Source of the DNA: Acanthaster planci
Lineage: Eukaryota; Echinodermata; Asteroidea; Valvatida; Acanthasteridae
Length of the DNA: 61,685 bases
NCBI RefSeq assembly: GCF_001949145.1
Contig: NW_019091521.1
Span: 683,776-745,460 of the forward strand
Direction: 5' to 3'
A program made the translations under genes and the position numbers. Position 1 is the stretch's first letter; the number at the start of each line of letters is the position of its first letter. The notes beneath the pieces were generated by a model, which ran no database searches, was not told where the DNA came from, and saw nothing but the letters and a program-made list of their open reading frames with translations. Below are positions 11,614 to 21,724 of the stretch, piece by piece.

Positions 11614-14600
11614 GTAAGTGTGGTCTTGCCAAATTAGGAGAGGGCTATTATCCCCCTATTATTCCCCTGCGACCTTTGACCCCGTCCTGAGCGCAGACAT
11701 GTTGAACTGGTGCACATGCATGTTTGTAGTACATGTAATAAAATAAGATGGACAGAGTAATGTTCTCATACTGTGTAATGCACAAGCACAACTTAGAAAT
11801 GATAAACATGTTTCCTCGCAGTATCCGCCCCAAGTTGAAGTGCACCCCCAAGCGGCAAAAGAGAGGCAGATGGTAATAGGTTTTCCAACCGGGTTCTTGC
11901 ACATGTTCTACGCATACGAAAAGACCATACATTAAGGAACACACTCATTACGCGTACTCAGCGTACTCCACATCAAACGCGCCGTTGATCCCATTATAAA
12001 TGCGCTCCTATGTGGTGAGGACTACAAAAACACGCCTTCTTCTGTTCCGCTCAGAGCGGATCGTGGTGTATTAAAAAGCCTTCATCTGCAGGGAACGTGT
12101 TTGCAATCTTTACACAGAGCAAAACAAAATGTTGTTTCCTGATTCTGCTTTTTTGGTTTTTGCTGTATTGGCTCTGATGACACATCGTTTCAGAATACAG
12201 ACGTAGATGAGCACAACAAAAGCCGTAGAAAATTTCAAGTTTTCTGTACAGGTTTTGTGCATACGCCCATGCCACCCAGCAGGCTTCATTTTGTGCATGG
12301 AGAGTGCGCTGTAGTAATTCAGCTTATGTAGCCTTGTTCAAGTTACAAAAACTGTGGGAGTGAAAGTTTCAGGGGTGGGGAGTGAGGGGACAGAAGGGGG
12401 GAAAGGGGAGATAAGCCCTGAAATCACACTCATGATAGGATCTCTGATTCTCACGAAACATTAAGACTATTTGCTCCGTAATTTTGTTTCAGTGTGCGTC
12501 AGTCAATGCAAACTGTACTCTGCAGATAGAAAAGCCCTGTTAATACAAGGTCATGTTTATAACAAGGACAATTTTAGGTCCCAAGTTTTTGTTTGTCTTT
12601 GTTTGTCTTTGTTTTCCATAATACTGATAATCTGATGATACAAGGTAACTATTATAAAAGGATAATTTGTTAAATCAGCAAGGACCATGTTATAACAGTG
12701 TTCCACTGTCTCAGTTTGGTATCCCAATGAAAACAAACAGTTTGAACATTGTTTGGATGACATTGTCCAAGGTTGCTAATTAGCCTGTTAGAAGCATGGT
12801 GGAAACACTGGGAGGGTGCTATTTGGGTTGGGTCAAATCTTTTGTGTTAGCTCCAAATTTACCCTGTTCAAGTTGTGCCCTCCTATTGTGTCTGCCATGC
12901 GTCTGAAAGGCTAATTGGGAAGATTCTTTCAAGTCCTTGATGCTCAAAAGTGACTCTAACTTTGCAACTCAGTTTTGTTCGATTAGATTTACAATTAAAT
13001 GCTTCAACTTGCCCTGAAGATCTATTGAACTGTATGGTGAGTTTGAACCCTCTATCTGCTCTGGAACAGAGCCAAGAATTGTTAGTTAACCCTAACCCAC
13101 TAGGGCCTTTTTACGAGGGCACATCCTCAATCTTCCTCTTAAAAATCCTCCCTAACCACCCGGAGTGTTTTGGAAAGCTTTTTAAGAGGGAAATTGCAAA
13201 GGATGAAATTAATTTCCTGACCACCATAGCATTGATGTATTGTTTAGTTTGCAAAAATTGTAATTGAAGATTTCTTTGGTGTAGATGTAGTCATGCATTA
13301 CAGTGCAATTTTTTTTCCCCTAACCGCACTGCCTCATTCGTTTTGGCTAGGATGCACCCTCAATCCTTCAAAATCTTCCAGTACTTCCTGTCATTATGTT
13401 GAGGCAATGCAAATGTTATTCTAGTGTAGTATGGTTAATTTCATGCAAAGTCTAGCCTTGCATTTATGGATGGCAGAGCGTAAACAACACAAGGTTTAAC
13501 CCAAGACCTTGAAACAATCCCTCCTTTGCAGTCGGGCCACGCAGGTTTGCCACATATACATCCACAGCTGATCCTTCAAAATCTTCCAAAACAGTCCGAA
13601 GAATTTTGGAGGATTGAGGATAGTTCTTAGGGTCAATGACCACTCAAAAATTTTTCCGTGATATGGCCGATTTCCTCAGGAAACTGAAACAAAGGAGAGG
13701 ATAGCTCAGACTTTCCTCCGTATGTGGCGAAACCGGCTGCAGGCCTGTGCATGTAAAACTGTGGCACATATAGCTGCCGGATCTAGCATTGTACTGATAA
13801 GTGATTACATGTACATGTAGGTCATCAACCAGTCAAGGTAGACAGTCTGATTAATGACCTTGGCTCACTGTGGCTGTACTTATTATTGCCACAGGCAAAC
13901 ACTGTGTACTTGAAAACATAGACAGTGGTAACTTTTCAGCGCCATTTCAACTTGATTGACTGTTTATCTGTTCTATCTGTTTAATCTGATGGTCTCTGTT
14001 GCTGATAGACAGTTCAAGGTTAGGGCACTTCCTCCAAATTTAAACAGCAAAATTATTCACTTATTTATCTATTTATTTAATGGTTTATTTAGCAAAATCT
14101 CTTGCAACCAAAGGCTGAATTTTAGTTTGATTTACAATTATTATATTAAAACTTTAAAAGTTACAAGGAACTATGTATAAAAAACAGAACAGTAAAAATA
14201 CAGGTACATGTATACACATCAAATAAAAAGTTTGTATAAAATTGAATGATAAAAATACCAAAAGTTTATCAAACAATTGAATGCTCAAAATGACATACAG
14301 AACCAAAAAGAACACTAGATACATGTACATGCGTGCAAACCAACGTACCAACATACACATATGCAATGTGTACACACTCGCCCTCCCCCTTGCAATGCAA
14401 ACCACCCCCAAACCTCCCAAAGCCAACCCTCACCATCACGAGCATCTTCTTCAGGACAACAATGTAATACAGCTGACATGATTTGGCTTATAGATTTGGC
14501 TTGTGCCTGTGCTTTCCACATTTTTACCAAAAGCAACTCTTTAAGCAGTCGTTTTCGAATGGTTCATCTCTTAATGCCTTTTTCATCTGTAGCGCAAACC

Positions 14601-17600
14601 CACTAGATGCGATTTGAATATCAGAAAGTCCAGCTGGATTAAGCATGGAGAGGGTTAAGGATGAATTCGAGGTTTGGAGCTGAGTCAGATTTTGTCGTTA
14701 AGGACATTTTCTAATTATTAGTTTCAGTTAAATGACGTTGTGAAGTTGGGCTTACCATGTTAGAAGATTCCTTGTACACACTGCGAATCCCTCCTAATGT
14801 TATTAATAGTTTGTGCTTATTACTATTTTTTTCCATCAGTCAGTTCTACGATGCCTTCAAGCACGGCAAGATGGATGAGGCCATCTCCCCGGTTTTCCTC
14901 TTCCTCTGGTTGCTAGGTGACGTGTCCAATCTGGTGGGCAGTTTACTCAGCAACCAGCTAGGAACACAGGTGGGGTCCCCAGTCCAGGTGTTGTCTTTCA
15001 TTATCTTACCCGCATCAAGAAGATGCAACTGCGAGGGAAGTGACAGGTGTACTTACATGTATATATGCTATGTACCCATGTGTACCCATATTACCCCAAT
15101 TGCTGCCCCCGGCGGGAGGCTGCATCCTGATAATGGATCCCTAGGGGGCCTTTGTTTTCTGTTTTGCTGCTGATATGACTGGCGTCACTACTAGTGAATA
15201 GGGCTAAAAAGTAAATAGAAGTTGCAAAAATTAAATTTGAGGTAGAACATTGGGAGAAAGCAGTACAGAATTCACTTTCTTCAAGGGGGCATGCTCCCAT
15301 AGCCTCCAAGAAGGGACATCTTGGTACATAATTTCCAATAATTCCAATACTCACATAATTTCCAATTTTCGGGGCCTTCAATGTGCCAAAATGAGTGCTA
15401 CATTTCACATGAATGGAACTCGAGAATCGAGCAATATTGAAAAGGAAAGTGCAGTGGGGCCTGTGCATTACACCTAGTATTGCCTCAAACAGGGGTGTGC
15501 CTCTTGTAAGTAGTCAGTGTCTGAGCCTGTGAATTGCCTTTTGTAGGAGTTTTGTCCTGAATAATGATATCTTTTTTGCAGATAGCGGTGGCTTATTACT
15601 ACATTGGAATGGATTGCCTGGTGCTATTGCAGTTCACGTACTACTTCATTAAAAATCGGAGAAAGAGACGCATGTCAGGAGGTTGGTACAAAGCAAGCAT
15701 TTGTGACCCACCATTCCAAAACCATGCTGAAGTAGGTAACTTCAGCATCCCTTAGATGGTGGAACACTCACTGTTCATATTTTCATGGAAGTTCCACAGC
15801 TGTCACTACCGGTGTGAAGCTTTCTGCAGACGGAATTTAGACCTGGCATGAATCACTTTGAAGTGTAAAAGAAGGTTGGGGAAATGAACTCTGGAACATC
15901 ACATAGTCAGCATGGTTTTGAAATGGTGGATCACATATACTTTGTTAACCGCTAACAGTGTTGGAATTTGCAGTTAATTCAGAGAGTTTTGTTGCCAAAA
16001 ACACTCAGGGAGTTGCCATTAATTTGGCTACTAACCTAGTTTTAACTTTCAGGGAAGCACTTTGTTCAGTGCTCGCGAGTCAGACAGATCATACAGGCGT
16101 GTTAAATTAACTTATGTAATTGCCCCTTGTAAGGTGTAAGCTGGCTGCTAAGTTGCTTTGTGATTATGACATTTGCAGGAGTACCGGACGATGGGCATGA
16201 TCTTGTAAAACAAAACATTTTCATGAGCTACTGAAAAAAAAAGCAAGACTGCTGAAAAGACTGGTCATCTTTGGCAAGGATTTTAGGCATACGTGTAGCT
16301 TTTTGGCCACTCCGGCCATTACATAAAAGAACAGTTGACATTGTTTGAGGGTGGATGGTTTATTCTACCTCTCAGAAGTAACACAGGTTGGCATTTTCCT
16401 TGGAAAACTAGTTCGTCAACATATTTTAACATATTGAGCATGGTCATTGCTGGACCATCTTGAAATTCGCCGACAGACTGTCCTGCAAACCCAGTGTAAG
16501 GGTAGTCCTAATTTCCGGCCTCACAATTCTCCTGACCTCCCTCATTCTCCATTCTTGCTGACTGCACCACGATTTGTCATCAAAATGGACTACTACAGAG
16601 TTGTTTTATTCACCAACCCCCCCACACTACCGATACTGCATGGAGCTAACATCAACTATCCACCCGATACAAACCATGCTATACTTGTTTTACTACTCTG
16701 CCTACGTATTCATTTGTCACTGCAATTTCAGGCTTCAATTACAACAGTCCTCAACATTGTATTCGGCTACCTTTTTGTGTGGAGGCCATGTTTGATCTTA
16801 TTCCTCAAATCTGTTTTATATATTGCAAATGGTCAATGAGAATGGCACCAGACTGTTTTATACGGTAATTCTGTGCATTCCAAGCTTCCTTTTCAGTAAT
16901 ATCCAGAATCTGGCAAGGTACCATTCTGTGTGTTCAATCACGAATTTGAAATTATTCATCAGAGTAGACAGTTCACATGAAATTTAATTTTAGTGCTTTC
17001 ATTTGTACCCTAAACATTCAAAACTTAACCTCGCTTTTAAAATTCACTATGGCTGGCCCCATGAATAAAAGCCTATTTAGGATGATGTTTGCACATACAT
17101 GTACTTTCCCCAGGCAACAGTTTCATAGTAGCTGCGTAGTAACTGCAGTAAACTGTCCGTATTACCTGTGTGTGGATACTTGAATGCCTGGTCCGTACAT
17201 GTACATGTAGCTAACATCGCAACTGGCACTTGGTGATTGGAGCAGCAAGAATCGAGCTCCTAATCATGAATACATGTATGTATGGGGTATTATGGTAAGA
17301 ATACTTGTCCCTGCCTTTCACTGATCGTTTGTTGCATTTCTAATCTGTCACATAGAGCTTCGTGTCAGTTACGACAGCATGGCCAAGCCCAACCGAAATC
17401 AGGTCATCTACTGTGTGGGTGGTCTCTTCTTGTTGGCCAGCACCACATGGTTCTCACTACTGCCATGGCGACAAGGGGCAGTGCATCCTGGGAGCCGGGC
17501 CACGGGCCGGATGTTACTGGGGCTGGAAAACGAGCCGTCCACCATATGCAAAGTTACCTTCCTGAACACGAGGGAATGCATGTTTTACGTAAGTATTGTG

Positions 17601-20600
17601 ATCACCCTGCCTTCAGGCTCATAGGATCGGTGCATGAACTAGAGAGGGCAGCGTAACACTCGAGGCAAGTGGAGGGCACTTGCTTTGGGCTGGTTCACTA
17701 CACACTGTTCTCTAGTTTAATTTGGAGAATAGAATATTCCACATGTCAACATCAAGAACAGACTGGGACTGGCTGGTTCCCCTTGGTAGATGGTGTTCAT
17801 GCAGTGATGGTGGGAAGCCAGTCCTGCTTGCGTGAATACACGTACTTTCTACTTCGCAATTTCTGTGCCAGGTGCCAGTTTTATAGGTCATGTTTTTGGA
17901 ATCGTGACCAGAAACACGTCTGTGCTCTTGTCATTTGCTGGTAGTTTTCATGACTTGGTTATGCCTGTTTGACATCATGGTGAACACACCCACAGCCCCT
18001 GAATTGGCTGAGCACGGAATATACACTGTATATACATACATGTACGTTGCAAGAGCAGGTAACCATCCAAAGTGCAGTGCAAAGTCTCTTTGTTAAGACT
18101 GGTACTTCACTCCAGTTTGCTCATCACAGAAATCTGCTGGTCATTAACTTCCTGGCCAAGCTGCTCAGAGACATAAAATGGGCCCCCAATTTGAGAAGCA
18201 GTCTGAACGAACTAGACAAGCTTCCTTTGCAGGAGTGCGGGTAATTCATAGTACTGATGGCCTCAAAGAGGATTGCCGTGGAAAGGTCATTTTCCCAAGT
18301 TTATGGCGGACAAAAACATGGGATTAATCCGTGAATATTTGTGACGTTCCTTGAGTCTCCAAAAAAAATCAAGAGTATTCTGCCTGCCTCACACAAAAGA
18401 ACCACCATCTTGATGAGTTCAAACTGATACTCGAAGTACCCATCCTAATCTTCTCCCCAAGAAAATAGACAATCAAACATCGACCAATTCAAGGTCTGAT
18501 GTACAGCCAGAGAATGAAATTCATCAATACTGTTACCCACATTAGGTTACGTAGACTAGCCCCTCTGTATGTCTCTTGGTGGCGCACTGTATTGTGAATT
18601 GCCTGTATTGAACGAAGGACCTCCTGATAAGGAACTTTATAGGCCATAAGACAAGTTGGGCCTAATTTTCTCGGATGTGACATCCTTTTTTTTTTTTCAG
18701 AGTGATACAGAGATAATCGGCTATGCATGTGGATGTGTATCGGCATTCTTCTACTTGGCATCCAGAGTCCCTCAACTTTACAAAAATGTGAGTTAGTTTT
18801 TACTCTTTTGTTGGTCAAAACTATCAAATCAAAGAGCAGACATTGGCAAAGCAGGGTATCACTGTAGACGCACATTTTCCTCAGAGGGGTTAAAATAAGT
18901 ATACATATTTTTCATTTCCAGGACGTGATACTGTAATGCAAAAAGAGTGCTTGAGATCCCACTTTCTGTGTATAAAGAGTTAACGTGCAAAAGTAGATAA
19001 AAAAGCCAATTTTTGTCACAAAAATTGCCAATTTTCTTGAAATTGGGTGCTGAGCTCTTCTCAGTTTCACATCCTTGTACTTGATGTTCGTTGGGGACAA
19101 CCCCACTTTTCCCCCCAGTTTGGTCGCACGATAAGTGGTTTTCCGTGCCTCAAGTATCGGAGTGTGCAACTTTAACCACTTCGCGCCGGTGGCAGTTGTC
19201 AATGTTGATGATGCTGGAGCGTGACAATTATCGTTTTTTTTTTGTTTTCAAAATTCTTTAAAAATTTGTATCTTCATTTACTGGACACTTACACCAACAT
19301 GAAGGACTGTCTGGTTTCTACTCTAATCTGACAGACAACATCTATTGACGCTGGAGTATTTCAGCCAGGCCTGCTGCCTTTTAAAAAGAGCCCAGATTGT
19401 GCGGTGTTATGTAATTTTCTTTTGTTCACGAACCTGGTACAGTGCGCTGCTGACCTCTTTTCAACAGGGGCGGTGGTGGAGCGCTTTTGTGCCCGGTGGT
19501 AATCCACTCGTGCTAAATCCCCAAACCGTGGTATATGGTTTCAAAACAAGGCTGGATTACTTCCACTATTGAGAGTGAAAAAATGTTGGTAATGCCCAGC
19601 AGCCTGGTCTTTTGTACGGTCTTTTGTTAGAAGGCCCAGTTCCGTTTGTCTGATTTCAAACACCCCGGCCACGCATATAAAGAATACGTGTCCAGTACCA
19701 GAAACCCCGGCGGCAAGTAGTTCAGCAAGGGTCATAAAGGTTACACATCAGTGACCTTTGACCAGATTTCAACACTTTGAATACATGGATAAGTACAAAG
19801 GCACAATGAGCCCCAAGCTGCACCAAGAGGGGGCGCAATTTCCTTAGCAATGGAGGCTCTTTTGGTCTGAACTGAATTTCGCTGGCTCACGAACGACTAC
19901 GAAATGCGTGCCTTGCAGTCGCATCGCTACCAGCAACCTGAACACTCCTGACCAATATGGCTCTTTTCAACCGAAGAAGGGGTGCCTCTGCTCAAGACAG
20001 ATAACAATGAACCATTAGTGGGTCTGTCGCAAACCTGTACCATGGAGTCTGAATAATTCTCAACTGTACTGCTTTTCATTTAATGTCCAGTACAAGCGAA
20101 AGTCGGTGGAGGGCGTGGCTATCATGATGTTCATCCTGACGGTTCTCGGCAACGTTTTCTACGGCCTGTCCATCCTCTTGGAGGACACGTCAGTCGTTTT
20201 CATCCTGAGACACCTCCCCTGGCTCGTCGGTAGCCTGGGCACGCTCTGCTTCGACTGCGTCGTATCCTTTACATGGCATTGGGTGCCAAAATTCACGTTA
20301 AAAGTACAAGTTTGAGTTTATAAGGACAGCATCCGTAGAAAGAAAAATACAGAGCATTCCGTGCATGTGCGAGTATATTGGTTCCAAATTCTGCATTGCC
20401 ACAGGCATGACAGGGCTGGGGGACCCTGCAATTTAGAATGTTACACACAACAGAATGAGATACCTGCCTGGAAAATTTATTCCAAAATGTCAAGACAAAG
20501 ATGGCACTCCCTACCAGTTCATCAATTTAATTGAATTTATTAGTGATGACAATTTTACTGAAATGAAATGCATTGTAACACAGTAAAACGTATTTCTTTT

Positions 20601-21382
20601 CGTTCTCTTGCATTTGTAAAATCTATTACCGTGGTGTAACAAAACAATTGTTGCCTGTTTTGACGATGTCCATGGCGTTTTGTACATTTTAACCCCTTTA
20701 GGTGTACAAAACCCATGGACCCCCATACAGCAAGCAACAATTGTATAATATTATGGTAAGAAATATTGTACAATTATGGCACAGTGAGTCTCAAGATTCA
20801 CTATATGTGTGCCAACCTTACCTACTTAGTGCGGACTCAAGACCACAAGAGGTCCACATTATGCAGGTTGGGCAAACCTTGTGTGGACTAATCCAAGTCC
20901 ATGCAATGATTTATCCCCTTCCCTGGAAACCAGTTTTAGAGTCGTTTTGGGTTTAAGCAAAATGAATAGAAACCGTCGATAAAACCATCATCTTAAAAGA
21001 GTGTTTGCCCTTAACAAGTGGAAAAATCATCACGTGTTTTCACCTACCCAAAAAGAAAAAAATTGGGTATTTAACAGAAATGTGTGGTTTGGCTGTATAA
21101 AACCAGTTTAACTCGCCTTTTCATGAGACTTGGAGTCTTACCCAAATATAGCACCTTCGGCCAAAGATCAAGTAGATTGCATCATTGCGCTTCGTGGAAA
21201 CAAGGACACGTTTTTTCCCTTGACTCCATCTATCACAGATGCTGCTGCAGTTCCGTCTCTATGGAAGGCGCCCATCAGGGTATGTTGGACTCAACGAGGA
21301 TGAGTCGAGAGGCCTTCTGACTCCCAAGGTACGATCCGACGATGAGGGCTTCTACAGACCAGCCTTGGAAGTAGACACTTAG
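11423..21382 (+). CDS. SLC66A1: SLC66A1/PQLC2-type lysosomal cationic amino acid transporter (7 coding exons)
   Basis: Coding exons 11423-11613, 14840-14969, 15582-15681, 17356-17588, 18701-18787, 20091-20261 and 21239-21382 join in phase to 351 residues. In vertebrates and nematodes (LAAT-1) this family exports arginine, lysine and histidine from the lysosome and, with cystinosin, handles the cysteamine-cysteine disulfide. Seen here: a luminal N-terminus with an N-C-T glycosylation sequon; a first PQ-loop (LPQFYDAFKHGKMDEA); the family signature LWLLGDVSNLVGSLL; a second PQ-loop (SRVPQLYKN then YKRKSVEG); the C-terminal membrane segment LPWLVGSLGTLC; and a tail with an acidic dileucine sequence ESRGLL that fits [DE]xxxL[LI] lysosomal sorting. 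It is about 60 residues longer than the human protein (~290), partly from a long loop in exon 4. The start is the first ATG after a good 3' splice site (exon from 11398). The other MtN3/PQ-loop families (cystinosin, KDEL receptor) fit less well. Confidence 0.93.
11614..14839 (+). other. SLC66A1 intron 1 (largest intron of this gene)
   Basis: Bounded by gtaagtg and ttttttccatcag. Contains several copies of a short motif related to tccttcaaaatcttcca (13365-13385, 13573-13590 and an inverted copy near 13606-13622), and ACATGTA runs near 13810 and 14200-14330. No coding sequence seen. Confidence 0.7.
14840..14969 (+). CDS. SLC66A1: SLC66A1 coding exon 2 (first PQ-loop)
   Basis: The acceptor ttccatcag|t completes the proline codon, then QFYDAFKHGKMDEAISPVFL and the conserved GDVSNLVGSLLSNQLGTQ follow. 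Donor cag|gtgggg, phase 0. GD..NL.G is the most conserved block of this subfamily. Confidence 0.94.
15582..15681 (+). CDS. SLC66A1: SLC66A1 coding exon 3
   Basis: Acceptor cttttttgcag|ata. Reads IAVAYYYIGMDCLVLLQ and then YYFIKNRRKRRMSG. This is a membrane helix followed by a basic cytosolic loop, matching the vertebrate TM3 region. Donor g|gttggt, phase 1; a second GT at 15686 would break the frame with exon 4. Confidence 0.9.
17356..17588 (+). CDS. SLC66A1: SLC66A1 coding exon 4
   Basis: Acceptor cacatag|ag completes a GAG codon, then LRVSYDSMAKPNRNQVIYCV, a membrane segment GGLFLLASTTWFSLLPW and a long loop with GRMLLGLENE, which resembles the vertebrate GRALLSVES stretch. Donor tac|gtaagt, phase 0. 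The loop holds four cysteines/prolines of unknown role and accounts for part of the extra length. Confidence 0.9.
18701..18787 (+). CDS. SLC66A1: SLC66A1 coding exon 5 (second PQ motif)
   Basis: Acceptor with a long T tract (tttttttttttcag). Reads SDTEIIGYACGCVSAFFYLA then SRVPQLYKN, the second PQ motif. Donor aat|gtgagt, phase 0, length 87. Confidence 0.94.
19171..20004 (+). repeat. Dispersed repeat R1, full copy (SLC66A1 intron 5)
   Basis: Begins tttaaccacttcgcgcc. The left part (19171-19725) matches 36685-37260 throughout, with shared blocks such as aaaaagagcccagattgtgc. The right part (19838-20004) matches 40044-40214, with shared blocks atttccttagcaa and tggctcttttcaaccga. The family has no recognisable coding sequence, so it is probably a non-autonomous element. 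Confidence 0.7.
20091..20261 (+). CDS. SLC66A1: SLC66A1 coding exon 6
   Basis: Acceptor aatgtccag|tac. Reads YKRKSVEGVAIMMFILTVLG, NVFYGLSILLEDTS, then RHLPWLVGSLGTLCFDCV. This is the best-matching block to vertebrate PQLC2 (KSTQG, NTLYGLSVLL, LPWLVGSLG). Donor gtc|gtatcc, phase 0. Confidence 0.94.
20644..20744. repeat. 101-bp imperfect hairpin in SLC66A1 intron 6
   Basis: Left arm acaattgttgcctg...gtccatggcgttttgtaca pairs with right arm tgtacaaaacccatggac...caagcaacaattgt. Arms are about 44 bases around a short loop. This is consistent with a short foldback element. Confidence 0.7.
21239..21382 (+). CDS. SLC66A1: SLC66A1 last coding exon with stop
   Basis: Acceptor tatcacag|atg. Reads MLLQFRLYGRRPSGYVGLNE, then DESRGLLTPK and ends ALEVDT followed by TAG at 21380-21382. 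The end of the last membrane helix (LLQFRLYGRR) matches the vertebrate pattern. ESRGLL is a likely sorting signal. Two GT dinucleotides follow the body but the open frame runs to the stop. Confidence 0.9.
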   Translation: MLLQFRLYGRRPSGYVGLNEDESRGLLTPKVRSDDEGFYRPALEVDT

Positions 21383-21635
21383 GCTCAAATAATTGTTGAA
21401 AAATCTGTTAGGGCATTTAATGCTAAGGTGTGGTTTGGACTGATGGCAGTCTTGATTGGTCGGGCTTACTTCGGCCTGTACTGGGTTTCTTGCCAGAGTT
21501 ATGTTGTTGGAATATTTGCATTGTGAATACCAAAATGCACTCCACCTTGACACAAGAAATTTGGGCATGGCATTGATGTGCTGTCATGTGTATGTATGTG
21601 TGTGCCAAATCAACCAAAGGGATCAAGTTTGAATT

Positions 21636-21724
21636 AAGAAATTTGAAATATTTGAATGTCAGTTGGTAAGAAATTTGAAATATTTGAATGTCAATAGGTA
21701 AGAAATTTGAAATATTTGAAGTCA
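21636..21724 (+). repeat. 32-bp tandem repeat in the SLC66A1 3' flank
   Basis: Nearly three copies of aagaaatttgaaatatttga plus tgtcarttggt, with starts at 21636, 21668 and 21700. Lies 254 bases after the stop codon, so probably inside the 3' UTR. Confidence 0.9.

Noticed and set aside
17282-17656. 124-codon plus ORF over SLC66A1 exon 4
   Set aside because: Wrong frame; the true frame gives MAKPNRNQVIYCVGG with matching phases on both sides.
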